Origin: Hwangdonia lutea
Lineage (GTDB): Bacteria > Bacteroidota > Bacteroidia > Flavobacteriales > Flavobacteriaceae
Length of the DNA stretch: 64,000 bases
Reading direction: 5' to 3'
Assembly (NCBI RefSeq): GCF_032814565.1
Contig: NZ_CP136521.1
Span: 1,894,501-1,958,500 of the forward strand
The notes below the pieces were generated by a model. That model made no database searches. It was given only the letters and a program-made list of their open reading frames with translations, and was not told where the DNA came from. Shown here piece after piece: positions 1 to 8,781 of the stretch (position 1 is the first letter of the stretch; the number at the start of each line of letters is the position of its first letter). The position numbers and the translations under genes were made by a program.

Positions 1-1255
1 CCATTTCATCCTCAAAAGCATCAATGTCTATAGCTTCGTGCTTAGCTTTTGATAATATGTTTATCTGTTCGTCTTCGCTTAAATCATTATAATTTTTTGG
101 GAACGAATCACTTTCTTTTTCAATTAAATGATTGATAACGGTAGAGAAAACATTGTCATGAATGCGGCTGTCTTGCCTAATATCCAAAGTGGCAAAATGG
201 TATCCAAACAAATGGATTCTGTTTATTAAATTATGAATTTCACTAATGTATAACGATTGGTGTTCTTTTACAATGTGATTTCTTATGCTTAACAATTCCT
301 TGATAAGCTCTTTTGAAGAAATGGTTTTTTTAGTGTTTAAATTGATGCTATAGTTATATAAAATAGTCTCTAATTTAATAATCCGTTCTTCTACATCTCT
401 AAAGGTGAGCTTGCGCCTTAAAGCTTTTAGGTCTTGATAGTATTTTTTTAGAATGGCTTTTTTAAGTTTTTTAGCCACCTTTATGGTTGTTTTTGGTTTT
501 ACAAACGGATTTCCGTCGCGGTCTCCCCCTGGCCAAAAACCAATATTTATTATCTCGTTATGCTTTTTGCCGTCGTCGTAAATATTTTGTTGAATGTAAT
601 TGTAAATTTCTCCAAACGAAGTGTAAAACACATTTTCCAAATACCAAATAAGGCTTTTTGCTTCCCGATACGGCGTTGGTTTTTGGCGTTTAAAAAAGGG
701 TGTTTTCCCCAATTGGGCAAATAAGTTATTAATTTCTGATAGGTTATTGTCTTTTATGGCTTCGGTTAAATCGGTAATAATGCCCAAAACCGAACCTGGG
801 TAAAACTGTGTTGGGTGGGCCGTTAATACAATACGAACCTTAAATTCTTCAAGATAGGCTTTCAAATCTTCCAACCTGTTTTCGGCTGTGGCCGACTCTT
901 TAAGATTTCTTAAGGTACCAAGCCCTTCCATATTATTTATAATTGGGAATGCGGCATCTTCAATAGCATCAAATAAAACAACCTGCCGTTCAATGTATTG
1001 AATAAAACGAAATAGCAAATTTATTTGGCTCTGTTTATTGCGGCGCGCTTGGTATTTTTTAAAAAATGTATCTACAATGGTTGTGGGATCTTCTTCGTGT
1101 GCAAATCCTTTTTTACAGGTTTCATGAAACAAGGGTAATAATGCCCCTGTTTTTGTAACGGTATCAAATGGTAATGTCATAAATACACTATTGTAAATTT
1201 GGTATTTAGACAGTACGTTTTGCTTAAATCTAACTAATTTTGGTTCTACAGACAT
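1..1255 (-). CDS. ppc: Phosphoenolpyruvate carboxylase, N-terminal part (cut by window edge)
   Basis: The reverse strand is open from an ATG at 1253-1255 to the window edge, about 418 codons. The translation starts MSVEPKLVRFKQN and contains the two family signatures: LTAHPTQ, around the catalytic His, and GFWPGGDRDGNPFV, the phosphate/bicarbonate-binding loop. Phosphoenolpyruvate carboxylase makes oxaloacetate from PEP and bicarbonate to refill the TCA cycle in the cytoplasm. Family members are usually about 850-900 residues, so roughly the second half lies to the left of the window. It is divergent from the 603-aa gene at 1538. Identification rests on the motifs seen; the product is very likely. 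Confidence 0.95.
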   Translation of the reverse strand, partial: MSVEPKLVRFKQNVLSKYQIYNSVFMTLPFDTVTKTGALLPLFHETCKKGFAHEEDPTTIVDTFFKKYQARRNKQSQINLLFRFIQYIERQVVLFDAIEDAAFPIINNMEGLGTLRNLKESATAENRLEDLKAYLEEFKVRIVLTAHPTQFYPGSVLGIITDLTEAIKDNNLSEINNLFAQLGKTPFFKRQKPTPYREAKSLIWYLENVFYTSFGEIYNYIQQNIYDDGKKHNEIINIGFWPGGDRDGNPFVKPKTTIKVAKKLKKAILKKYYQDLKALRRKLTFRDVEERIIKLETILYNYSINLNTKKTISSKELIKELLSIRNHIVKEHQSLYISEIHNLINRIHLFGYHFATLDIRQDSRIHDNVFSTVINHLIEKESDSFPKNYNDLSEDEQINILSKAKHEAIDIDAFEDEM

Positions 1256-1474
1256 AATAGCAATCTAATTGAGATTAACCGTAAAAATACTAAAGGAAAA
1301 ACGAAATGGCATAGGTACAATTAAGTTTTATCAATTTTTATTGTTGTGCCGATTCTTATTAAGAATAATTAAATAAAACGGGAGCTATCCTTACATCTTT
1401 ATAATTGGTAATGCTAATTTTTTGGGAAGTAAAATCTGCAGCATTCTTTTTATAAACAATGCAATTCAAAAAAG

Positions 1475-1490
1475 TATGATAATTATCATA
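1475..1490. promoter_or_regulatory. 16-bp perfect palindrome, candidate operator
   Basis: TATGATAATTATCATA is its own reverse complement. It lies about 21 bp upstream of a good -7 element (1512-1519), where a dimeric activator or repressor could act. The sequence resembles the ATGATAATNATCAT-like sites of Fur-family regulators, but AT-rich palindromes are common in this genome. Its role is inferred. Confidence 0.4.
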
Positions 1491-1511
1491 TTCGGTGGAT
1501 TATCAACTCAA

Positions 1512-1519
1512 TACCTTTG
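1512..1519 (+). promoter_or_regulatory. Bacteroidota -7 promoter element before the 1538 gene
   Basis: TACCTTTG matches the TAnnTTTG consensus exactly. Transcription would start a few bases downstream, just ahead of the ATG at 1538. This argues against the longer reading frame that opens with a TTG at 1517, inside the promoter. No clear TTTG is visible at -33. Confidence 0.5.
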
Positions 1520-1537
1520 CCGATTAATGCAAGATGT

Positions 1538-3346
1538 ATGAAAAAAGCACACTCGTTTCACATTCCGGTAATGGGAATTGGATTCACAATAGATACGCCT
1601 TTAAAGGTGGCCCAATACGGTATGGACTCTGTAATTTCTTTAGTTGATGATATTTTACTTGAGAAATTAAGAAAAATGTACAGCGAAAAATTCAAGATGC
1701 CCTACAGCGAAATCACCGATAAGATAGATGATTTTAGAGCTAAAAGAATTACCTCATATTTGAATTTGATAAGCGATTTAGCCGATAAAAAGTTTGAATC
1801 GTTAAAACAGTTAACCACCGAAAAAAGCGACGATTTATTGGCCTACATCAATATGCTTCCGGATGGTTCGAAACTAAAGTCTGAGTTTAAGAAAATAACG
1901 TCTAAAGAATTTCATTTTCCGGATATTAAAAAATGGGCAAACAGCAATTTGTCAATGGGCAGTATTGATGTTAATATCATGACCAAAGTTGATAAAGACA
2001 ATTATAAAAAGAACGATAAACTACCAACCGAATATAACGATGCTCACGCTGCATTACGAGGTTTTGCCAATAGCAAGCTCAATTCGTCGGTGGTGCTTTC
2101 TGCAGGAATGAACCCAAGGCTGTATAGCTATATGGCGCAGTTTAACGGTTTTTTTCCAGATAGAAACGGCGCGTTTAAAAAGAAAATTATTTTAAAAGTG
2201 AGCGATTTTAGGTCGGCACTTATTCAAGGGAAATTTTTAGCCAAAAAAGGCTTGTGGGTTTCAGAATATAGAATTGAATCTGGGTTAAATTGTGGCGGAC
2301 ATGCCTTTGCCACAGACGGGTATCTTTTAGGGCCTGTTTTAGCCGAATTTAAAGAAAAAAGAGAAGCCTTAAAAACTGATATTCAAACCCTATTAACCCA
2401 AGAGCTTAAAAATCAAAATAGAGTTGTGCCAAACCAAGCATTACCTATTCAAATAACAGCTCAAGGTGGTGTTGGCACCAAAGAAGAACACGAGTTTTTA
2501 ATAGACCATTATAATTTAGACTCCGTAGGTTGGGGGTCTCCTTTTTTACTCGTGCCAGAGGCTACAACGGTTGATGATAATACCTTGCAGCAATTAGCAA
2601 AAGCTAAAGAAAAAGACTTGTATTTAAGCGATATTTCGCCTTTGGGTGTACCGTTTAACAATCTTAAAAACAATACCAAAGATGCTGAAAAACAAGCATT
2701 AATTAATAAAGGAAGACCGGGAAGTTCCTGCCCAAAAAAGTTTGTTGCGCTTAACAAAGAATTTAAAGAAACGGGTATTTGTACGGCATCAAGAGAATAT
2801 CAATATTTAAAAATAAAGGCTTTAAACGAACAGCATCTCGATAAAGAAGCGCATGACAAACAATACCATAAAATTATCGAGAAATCGTGTACTTGTGTAG
2901 GTTTAGGCACATCGGCCTTATTAAAATACAATTTAGACACCAAGGTTGAAGGCAAAGGTGTTTCCATTTGCCCCGGGCCAAATATGGCATACTATTCCAA
3001 AGTTATGAGCTTAAAAAACATAACCGATCATATTTACGGAAGAGCCAATATGGTAACCCGAAACGACCGCCCCAACTTGTTTATTAAAGAGCTTCAAATT
3101 TACATCGATTTCCTAAAAAATAAATTGGAAGACGCTAAAGTATCGTTTAATAAAAAAGAAGAAAAATACCTGTTAACATTTACGAATAATATGAAAGAAG
3201 GTGTTTCGTATTATAAAAATTTGTTTCAAAACACAAAACATGTATTTCAAGATTTTAAATCAACGGTTTTAAATGAATTAAATACAAGTGAATTAACTCT
3301 AAATACGATTCATTCAGAAATTAAAACTTTAGCTGTTAAGGCATAG
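1538..3346 (+). CDS. Conserved FMN-barrel-like protein with cysteine-rich C-terminal part, unknown function
   Basis: This 602-603-residue protein is not one I can name. The start at 1538 (MKKAHSFHIPVMG) is preferred over a TTG seven codons earlier because a promoter element overlaps the earlier codon. The N-terminus (IPVMGIGFTIDTPLKVAQYG) and the segments NCGGHAF (about residue 252) and ITAQGGVGT (about 306-314) followed by a GWGSPFLLVPEA stretch recall nitronate monooxygenase or glutamate-synthase-type FMN TIM barrels. After the barrel come conserved-looking cysteines: SSCPKKF, GICTAS, KSCTCVG and SICPGP. These could hold a metal or an iron-sulfur cluster; that is inference. It ends 37 bp before nadA on the same strand, so it may be co-transcribed with the NAD genes. 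Confidence 0.6.
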   Translation: MKKAHSFHIPVMGIGFTIDTPLKVAQYGMDSVISLVDDILLEKLRKMYSEKFKMPYSEITDKIDDFRAKRITSYLNLISDLADKKFESLKQLTTEKSDDLLAYINMLPDGSKLKSEFKKITSKEFHFPDIKKWANSNLSMGSIDVNIMTKVDKDNYKKNDKLPTEYNDAHAALRGFANSKLNSSVVLSAGMNPRLYSYMAQFNGFFPDRNGAFKKKIILKVSDFRSALIQGKFLAKKGLWVSEYRIESGLNCGGHAFATDGYLLGPVLAEFKEKREALKTDIQTLLTQELKNQNRVVPNQALPIQITAQGGVGTKEEHEFLIDHYNLDSVGWGSPFLLVPEATTVDDNTLQQLAKAKEKDLYLSDISPLGVPFNNLKNNTKDAEKQALINKGRPGSSCPKKFVALNKEFKETGICTASREYQYLKIKALNEQHLDKEAHDKQYHKIIEKSCTCVGLGTSALLKYNLDTKVEGKGVSICPGPNMAYYSKVMSLKNITDHIYGRANMVTRNDRPNLFIKELQIYIDFLKNKLEDAKVSFNKKEEKYLLTFTNNMKEGVSYYKNLFQNTKHVFQDFKSTVLNELNTSELTLNTIHSEIKTLAVKA

Positions 3347-3383
3347 TTTGATTTTTTTTGAATGCTAACCGAATGCTGATACA

Positions 3384-4310
3384 ATGGATTTAGTTAAAAA
3401 AATACACCGTTTAAAAAAAGAGAAAAACGCCGTAATTCTTGCGCATTATTATCAAGTGCCAGAAATACAGGATATAGCGGATTATGTTGGCGATAGTTTG
3501 GGGCTATCACAAAAAGCCGCTGAAACCAAGGCCGATATTATTGTGTTCGCCGGTGTGCATTTTATGGCAGAAACCGCTAAAATATTAAGTCCAAAAAAAA
3601 CGGTGGTGTTGCCCGATTTAAATGCAGGTTGCTCGTTGGCAGATTCTTGTCCGCCAGAGGCTTTTAAAGCATTTACAGAAGCGCACCCCAATCATGTGGT
3701 GATTACTTATGTAAATTGTTCGGCAGAAATAAAAGCCTTGAGCGATATTGTTTGCACCTCGTCCAACGCCTTAAAAATTGTAGAATCTATCCCTAAAGAA
3801 ACCCCAATTATTTTTGCTCCCGATAAAAATTTAGGAGCTTACATCATCAAGGAAACGGGACGCGATATGTTGCTTTGGGACGGCAGTTGTGTGGTGCACG
3901 AAGCGTTTTCAATGGATAAATTAATCGAGCTTCATAAAAAATACCCCGATTATAAAATTATAGCACATCCAGAATCTGAGGAGCATATTTTAAATACGGC
4001 GACATATATCGGCTCAACCGCAGGTATGATAAATTATGTAAAACAGCACCAAAACCAAAAATTTATTGTGGCAACCGAGGCTGGTATTTTGCATAAAATG
4101 AAAGAGGCTATGCCCTATACCGAATTAATACCTGCACCGGCGAAAGAAGATAATACCTGCGCCTGCAGCGAGTGCCATTTTATGAAAATGAATACACTTC
4201 AAAAACTATACGATTGTTTGCTTAACGAATCGCCGCAAATTGAAGTTGACGAAACCATTATTGAGCGTGCTTTATTGCCTATAGAACGCATGTTGGAATT
4301 ATCTAAATAA
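3384..4310 (+). CDS. nadA: Quinolinate synthase NadA
   Basis: NadA condenses iminoaspartate (from NadB) with dihydroxyacetone phosphate to give quinolinate, the precursor of NAD, using an oxygen-sensitive [4Fe-4S] cluster. At 308 residues it is of the short type. The expected features are present: [10 protein letters not shown] at the N-terminus, a repeated-domain architecture, and cluster cysteines Cys83 (NAGCSLAD), Cys169 ([11 protein letters not shown]) and the CACSEC segment near residues 259-264, of which Cys264 aligns best with the third ligand. Two bases separate its stop from nadB. Assignment is firm. Confidence 0.97.
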   Translation: MDLVKKIHRLKKEKNAVILAHYYQVPEIQDIADYVGDSLGLSQKAAETKADIIVFAGVHFMAETAKILSPKKTVVLPDLNAGCSLADSCPPEAFKAFTEAHPNHVVITYVNCSAEIKALSDIVCTSSNALKIVESIPKETPIIFAPDKNLGAYIIKETGRDMLLWDGSCVVHEAFSMDKLIELHKKYPDYKIIAHPESEEHILNTATYIGSTAGMINYVKQHQNQKFIVATEAGILHKMKEAMPYTELIPAPAKEDNTCACSECHFMKMNTLQKLYDCLLNESPQIEVDETIIERALLPIERMLELSK

Positions 4311-4312
4311 TA

Positions 4313-5884
4313 ATGACAACAGATTATCTGGTAATTGGTTCGGGCATTGCGGGTTTAACTTTTTCGGTTAAAATTGCTGAGGCATTTCCCAATAGAACGG
4401 TAACCATAATCACTAAAACCAACGAAGAAGAGTCCAACACAAAATACGCTCAAGGCGGTGTAGCCGTAGTGTTAAATTCTAAAAAAGATTCTTTCCAAAA
4501 ACACATTCAAGACACTTTAATTGCGGGCGATGGACTTTGTGATGCTGCCATTGTGGAAATGGTTGTTAAAGAAGGCCCTAAACGCTTGGAAGAACTCATG
4601 GCCTGGGGCGCAAATTTTGATTTTGATACGCTTGGAAACTTAGATTTAGGAAAAGAAGGTGGGCACTCCGAATACCGTGTGGCGCACCATAAAGATATTA
4701 CGGGAGCAGAAATTGAACGCGCTTTATTGGCGCAGGCGCATCAACTAAAAAACGTTACTATTTTAACGCATCATTTTGCAATTGATTTAATTACAAATCA
4801 CCATGTGTCGGGAAAAAAACCTAAAAAAAATGCCTGTTATGGAGCTTATGTTTTAAATCAAAAAACAAAAACCATTTTTACCCTAAAAGCCCACCATACA
4901 GTGTTGGCTTCGGGTGGCATTGGTTGGGTTTACGGGCACACCACCAATCCTGTAATTGCAACTGGCGATGGTATTGCTATGGCATATAGGGCTAAAGCAA
5001 AAATTTCGGATATGGAATTTGTGCAATTTCATCCCACGGCATTGTTTGAGGCTAACGGCGAATCGTCATTTTTAATATCCGAAGCGGTTAGAGGTTTTGG
5101 TGCTTATTTACGCAATACATCAGGAGAGCGGTTTATGCCAAATTACGATGAGCGTGCAGAATTAGCATCGCGAGATATTGTATCGCAAAGTATTGATAAC
5201 GAGCTAAAAAAAACAGGAGATACCCATGTGTTTTTAGATTGTACGCATTTGGATATGACGGCTTTTAGAAAACACTTTCCTAATATTTATAAAAAATGTG
5301 AAGCGCATAATATTCATATTGAAACCGATTGGATTCCCGTTGTACCGGCAGCTCATTATTTATGTGGCGGCATTGATGTTGATGTGGACGGAAAAACGTC
5401 GGTTCATAATTTATTTGCCTGCGGCGAATGTACCAAAACCGGTTTGCATGGTGCCAACCGATTGGCCTCAAATTCATTGTTGGAAGCATTGGTTTATGCG
5501 CATAATATTTTTAAATATCTCAGAAATGATAGTTGTAAATCTTTGGATTTGAATATTCCCGATTGGGATGATGAGGGTACAAACACACCAAAAGAACAGG
5601 TTTTAGTACAGCATAATTTACGGCAACTACAAGCTTTAATGCGCAATTATGTTGGGATTGTGCGCGGCCATAACCGATTAAAAAAAGCTATAAAACACCT
5701 CGATTTAATGTACGCTGAAGTTGAAAGTTTTTATAAAGCCTCAAAAATTTCCACACCACTTTGCGAATTAAGAAACATGATTAATGTGGCACATTTAATT
5801 ATTAATCAATCTTTAGAAAGAAAAGAAAACAAAGGCGGGTATTTTAATGTGGATAATGTAAAAAAACAAACAGAACTCTTATAA
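4313..5884 (+). CDS. nadB: L-aspartate oxidase NadB
   Basis: This FAD enzyme oxidises L-aspartate to iminoaspartate for NadA, with oxygen or fumarate as acceptor. The 523-residue protein opens with the dinucleotide-binding motif GSGIAGLTFS, followed by the flavin and substrate motifs GGHSEYRVAHH, EFVQFHPTAL and HYLCGGIDVD. A C-terminal flavin segment is also present (GECTKTGLHGANRLASNS). It belongs to the succinate dehydrogenase/fumarate reductase flavoprotein family. The nadA-nadB spacing of 2 bp implies one transcript. The last codons form the left arm of the terminator at 5864-5906. No nadC is visible in the window. Confidence 0.97.
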   Translation: MTTDYLVIGSGIAGLTFSVKIAEAFPNRTVTIITKTNEEESNTKYAQGGVAVVLNSKKDSFQKHIQDTLIAGDGLCDAAIVEMVVKEGPKRLEELMAWGANFDFDTLGNLDLGKEGGHSEYRVAHHKDITGAEIERALLAQAHQLKNVTILTHHFAIDLITNHHVSGKKPKKNACYGAYVLNQKTKTIFTLKAHHTVLASGGIGWVYGHTTNPVIATGDGIAMAYRAKAKISDMEFVQFHPTALFEANGESSFLISEAVRGFGAYLRNTSGERFMPNYDERAELASRDIVSQSIDNELKKTGDTHVFLDCTHLDMTAFRKHFPNIYKKCEAHNIHIETDWIPVVPAAHYLCGGIDVDVDGKTSVHNLFACGECTKTGLHGANRLASNSLLEALVYAHNIFKYLRNDSCKSLDLNIPDWDDEGTNTPKEQVLVQHNLRQLQALMRNYVGIVRGHNRLKKAIKHLDLMYAEVESFYKASKISTPLCELRNMINVAHLIINQSLERKENKGGYFNVDNVKKQTELL

Positions 5885-5906
5885 AAGAATCCTGTTTGTT
5901 TTTAGA
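5864..5906 (+). terminator. Rho-independent terminator after nadB
   Basis: AAACAAACAG at 5864-5873 pairs with CTGTTTGTTT at 5892-5901, followed by more T residues. The left arm lies inside the last nadB codons. On the opposite strand the same hairpin lies past the end of ssb. Confidence 0.6.
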
Positions 5907-5918
5907 GCAAAAAAAGGT

Positions 5919-6251
5919 TTATTTTCCTAACATAAGTAACTCGCTGCATACCACCTCGGTGATGTAACGTTTGTTGCCGTCTTTATCATCATAGCTTCGC
6001 GAAGTTAGTTTCCCTTCAATGGCAACCTCTTTTCCTTTGGTTACGTACTTTTCAATAATTTGGGCCGTTTTACCCCAAGCCACAATATTATGCCATTGGG
6101 TGTCTGTAATTTTTTCACCTTTATTATTAGTGTAGCTGTCGTTTGTGGCCATATTAAATTTAGCCAATGTTTTTCCTGATTCAAGATTGATGATTTCCGG
6201 ATCGTTTCCTAAGTTACCAATCAACTGTACTTTGTTTCTAAGTGTGTTCAT
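5919..6251 (-). CDS. ssb: Short single-stranded DNA-binding protein
   Basis: The 110-residue protein is an SSB OB-fold: MNTLRNKVQLIGNLGNDPEI at the start, then FNMATNDSYTN, a DTQWHNIVAWGKTAQI core and KGKEVAIEGKLTSRSY. It stops right after the fold (ELLMLGK). The flexible Gly/Pro-rich linker and the acidic tip that recruits partner proteins in housekeeping SSBs are therefore absent. It is probably a secondary SSB beside a full-length copy elsewhere. A CATATTTG element on the reverse strand near 6310-6317 could be its promoter. Confidence 0.92.
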   Translation of the reverse strand: MNTLRNKVQLIGNLGNDPEIINLESGKTLAKFNMATNDSYTNNKGEKITDTQWHNIVAWGKTAQIIEKYVTKGKEVAIEGKLTSRSYDDKDGNKRYITEVVCSELLMLGK

Positions 6252-6359
6252 AATTTTAAATTTACGTGTTAAACAGTTAATACTATCGAGTTCTTATGTT
6301 TCGACACTGCAAATATGCAACGGCATCCAAAAGTTATTCGGTTATTACTTGTTTAAAAT

Positions 6360-6391
6360 CGTTTGTAAATGTTTGTAGTCGTTTGTAAATG
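6360..6391. repeat. Pair of 12-bp direct repeats upstream of ssb and the acetyltransferase
   Basis: CGTTTGTAAATG occurs at 6360-6371 and again at 6380-6391, exactly 20 bp apart, in the divergent region between ssb and the acetyltransferase gene. The spacing is about two helical turns, so one protein could contact both on the same face. No function is known. Confidence 0.45.
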
Positions 6392-6430
6392 GATAAATTT
6401 TACTATATTTAGGGAACTTTTAAGCCATAT

Positions 6431-6961
6431 ATGACATTCCACATAGAAACCGAAAGACTTATTTTAAGAGAACTCAGGCCAACCGATTTAAACGGCATGT
6501 TCGAGCTTGACGCTAACCCCGAAGTACATAAATATTTGGGAAATAAACCCGTTAAAACCATTGAGGAATCCCAGAAAATACTGGATAGTGTTTTCAATCA
6601 ATATAAACAGCGTGGTATTGGCAGATTTGCAGCTATTGAAAAGTTGTCAGGGAATTTTATAGGTTGGTCGGGGATACGTTTAAACACCGAATACAACATG
6701 AATGGCTACACAAGATATTACGATGTGGGCTATAGGTTTATACCTAAATATTGGGGTAAAGGATATGCCACTGAATCTGGTAAAGCTGCGGTAAATTACG
6801 CTTTTAATGAATTAAAACTAACGGAATTGTATGCCACAACACATTTGGAAAATGAAGCATCGCACCGTGCGTTATTAAAAATAGGTTTGACATATATTGA
6901 AGATTTCTATTTTGAAGAAGAGGCAATGGACTTGCGTTGGTATAAAATTAAAAGCCGATAA
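6431..6961 (+). CDS. GNAT-family N-acetyltransferase (RimJ/RimL type)
   Basis: The 176-residue protein has the GNAT pattern of the RimJ/RimL group: TERLILRELRPTDLNGMFEL at the N-terminus, the acetyl-CoA-binding region DVGYRFIPKYWGKGYATE (about residues 97-114), and TTHLENEASHRALLKIG near the C-terminus. Such enzymes move an acetyl group from acetyl-CoA to amino groups of protein N-termini or small molecules; the substrate here cannot be read from sequence. It starts 179 bp from the divergent ssb gene. It is followed by a small zinc-ribbon gene after 36 bp. Confidence 0.88.
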   Translation: MTFHIETERLILRELRPTDLNGMFELDANPEVHKYLGNKPVKTIEESQKILDSVFNQYKQRGIGRFAAIEKLSGNFIGWSGIRLNTEYNMNGYTRYYDVGYRFIPKYWGKGYATESGKAAVNYAFNELKLTELYATTHLENEASHRALLKIGLTYIEDFYFEEEAMDLRWYKIKSR

Positions 6962-6997
6962 CGGGCATTAATTAAGAAATAGCATAAATTTAAATGG

Positions 6998-7348
6998 ATG
7001 GAAAAGAAATGTCTAGAATGTGGCGATAAGATTGTAGGCAGAATTGATAAAAAATTCTGTAGCGATGCTTGTAGAAACGCTTACAACAACAATATTAATA
7101 AAGATCACAAAAACTTAATAAGAAATACCAATAACAGGCTCAGAAAAAATTATAGGATTTTAGAAGCTTTAAACCCAACCGATAAAACCAAAACTTCGCG
7201 CGCCAAACTTATTGAAAAAGGTTTCGATTTTAATTACTTTACCAGTATTTACACCACTAAAAAAGGTACGGTATACTATTTTGTTTACAACCAAGGCTAT
7301 CTGCCTTTAGAGGGCGATTACTATGCTTTGGTAAAAAGAGAGGGGTAA
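6998..7348 (+). CDS. Small zinc-ribbon protein, Bacteroidota-specific
   Basis: The 116-residue protein begins MEKKCLECGDKIVGR and continues KKFCSDACRNAYNN. This gives a CxxC-x12-15-CxxxC treble-clef or zinc-ribbon pattern at residues 5-25. The rest is basic (DHKNLIRNTNNRLRKNYR), with a C-terminal beta-rich segment (GTVYYFVYNQGYLPLEG). Such small proteins are widespread in Flavobacteriia but have no assigned role; nucleic-acid binding is a guess from the basic helix. A second ATG 4 bp upstream is out of frame. Its stop is 6 bp from the stop of the convergent CBS-domain gene. Confidence 0.8.
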   Translation: MEKKCLECGDKIVGRIDKKFCSDACRNAYNNNINKDHKNLIRNTNNRLRKNYRILEALNPTDKTKTSRAKLIEKGFDFNYFTSIYTTKKGTVYYFVYNQGYLPLEGDYYALVKREG

Positions 7349-7354
7349 CAAATC

Positions 7355-7822
7355 CTATTTCCAAGTTTGTCCTTTAAGTTTCATAGCGGCCTTAAGCACA
7401 TCCTTTTGGCTAATTTGCCCCACCAATTTGCCGTTCTCAACTATGGGAAACCTACGGTGCTTGGTTTTTAAAAACTCATTGGCAGCATCAAAAATATTCA
7501 TGTTGCCATCAATGGTATCTACATTTTGGGTGATAAACTTTTCAATGGTTTTATCTTGCATGGGCATATTATAATACCGACTTTCACTAATTTGTTTAAT
7601 ACAATCACCTTCAGAAATTATCCCAACCAGCTCATTTTTTTCATTTACCACAGGGCCGCCGGAAATTCGGTTTTTAATTAACGACTGCATTACACTTTCA
7701 ATGGTTTGCTTGGGTGTAAACGTAATTAAATCCCGTGTCATATAGTCACTAACCTTTAACGGTGTGCTATCTTCAGCATTTGTTTGCTGCCTTCTTGCGC
7801 CTTGGAAACTTTTAATTGCCAT
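7355..7822 (-). CDS. CBS-domain pair protein
   Basis: The 155-residue cytoplasmic protein consists of two CBS domains: residues about 25-80 (VSDYMTRDLITFTPKQTIES ... GGPVVNEKNELVGIISEGD) and about 95-150 (ITQNVDTIDGNMNIFDA ... RFPIVENGKLVGQISQKDV). CBS pairs bind adenine nucleotides and report energy state, usually to a partner. Here there is no attached catalytic domain, so the partner is unknown. It is a single gene, convergent with the zinc-ribbon gene. Confidence 0.92.
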   Translation of the reverse strand: MAIKSFQGARRQQTNAEDSTPLKVSDYMTRDLITFTPKQTIESVMQSLIKNRISGGPVVNEKNELVGIISEGDCIKQISESRYYNMPMQDKTIEKFITQNVDTIDGNMNIFDAANEFLKTKHRRFPIVENGKLVGQISQKDVLKAAMKLKGQTWK

Positions 7823-7991
7823 ATTAAATAATAATTAAAGTAATCTTAAATATAATTATTTTTTTTGAAACTTCCTAAAATAGAGGTGTGATTTTTGGTT
7901 TTCAGAAACTAAAAAATAAAAATAATTAGCAATGTTTTAAGACATTACACGCTATTTTTTTATAGTTTTAGCGAAATTTAAAAAAGTAGAA

Positions 7992-8705
7992 ATGAAACGA
8001 ATTTTAATGTTGGCTTTAGTGGTAGGCTGTTTTCAGTTAAACGCACAAACCAGCCCAGAATTAATTAAGCATTACGAGGCTTATTACAAACAAATGAAAA
8101 AGCAGGGCGATATGCAGGGTATTGTTAATGCCATGACACATTTAAACGTGTTGTCGCCATCTGTGGCAAGACAAGATACTTTGGCCTATATTTATATGAG
8201 CGAAGGTAAGTATGTACAGGCTTTAAATACCATTGGTATTGAAAAAAATGTTGGCGATTCTGATATTGCAGTGGAGGTTAAAGCACTGTCTTTAAAATCG
8301 GTAAAGCGGCCAGAATTGGCAGTTGGGCATTTTGAGGAACTTTTTAAAAGAAACCCGAATGCACTTATCGCATATGAGTTGGCAGAATTAAACTTACAAA
8401 CCCAAAAATTGGATGAGGCTTTAAAGCATATTAACTACGGACTTGCCAACGCTAAAGACGATATGACCAAAGCGTTTTACGAAACGCAGCAACCTTATCA
8501 AGTGCCCTTAAAGGCTGCTTTTATGTATTTGAATGCGTTAGTAGTATATAACCAGGATACAAAAGCAAATATTGATAAAGCGGTTGATATTTTGGATGCC
8601 GCCCAAAAAACGGCGCCTAATTTTAATTTAATACAACTTACAAAATCCGAATTGTTAAGACAAAAGCAAGCTTTATCACAAGCTGCCGGACAGCCTAAAA
8701 ATTAG
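7992..8705 (+). CDS. Secreted TPR-like protein of unknown function
   Basis: The 237-residue protein starts with a Sec signal peptide (MKRILMLALVVGCFQLNAQ, cleavage near residue 19). Alpha-helical repeats follow, with the spacing of tetratricopeptide repeats (LAYIYMSEGKYVQALNTI, AYELAELNLQTQKLDEALKH). It is probably periplasmic and involved in protein contacts. I do not recognise a named family. It ends at the strong palindromic terminator at 8719-8764. Confidence 0.85.
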   Translation: MKRILMLALVVGCFQLNAQTSPELIKHYEAYYKQMKKQGDMQGIVNAMTHLNVLSPSVARQDTLAYIYMSEGKYVQALNTIGIEKNVGDSDIAVEVKALSLKSVKRPELAVGHFEELFKRNPNALIAYELAELNLQTQKLDEALKHINYGLANAKDDMTKAFYETQQPYQVPLKAAFMYLNALVVYNQDTKANIDKAVDILDAAQKTAPNFNLIQLTKSELLRQKQALSQAAGQPKN

Positions 8706-8718
8706 ATTCAAAATAAGA

Positions 8719-8764
8719 AATAAAAAAGCGCCGATTCTCAATTGAGAATCGGCGCTTTTTTATT
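8719..8764. terminator. 46-bp perfect palindrome acting as bidirectional terminator
   Basis: The stretch is identical to its own reverse complement over 46 bp. It has a GC-rich stem (GCGCCGATTCTC) flanked by A and T tracts on both sides and no unpaired loop in DNA form. It separates the convergent genes ending at 8705 and 8782, so it can end transcripts from both strands. Confidence 0.9.
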
Positions 8765-8781
8765 GAAAACACAATTTAAGA

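Noticed and set aside
1517-1537. Longer start (TTG) for the 1538 gene
   Set aside because: The TTG lies within the TACCTTTG -7 element, so the mRNA would not include it; the ATG at 1538 is preferred.
2509-2757. Minus-strand open frame inside the 1538 gene
   Set aside because: It is antisense to a clear long coding region, has no recognisable protein features, and low GC makes such frames common. The same applies to dozens of other overlapping frames in the window.
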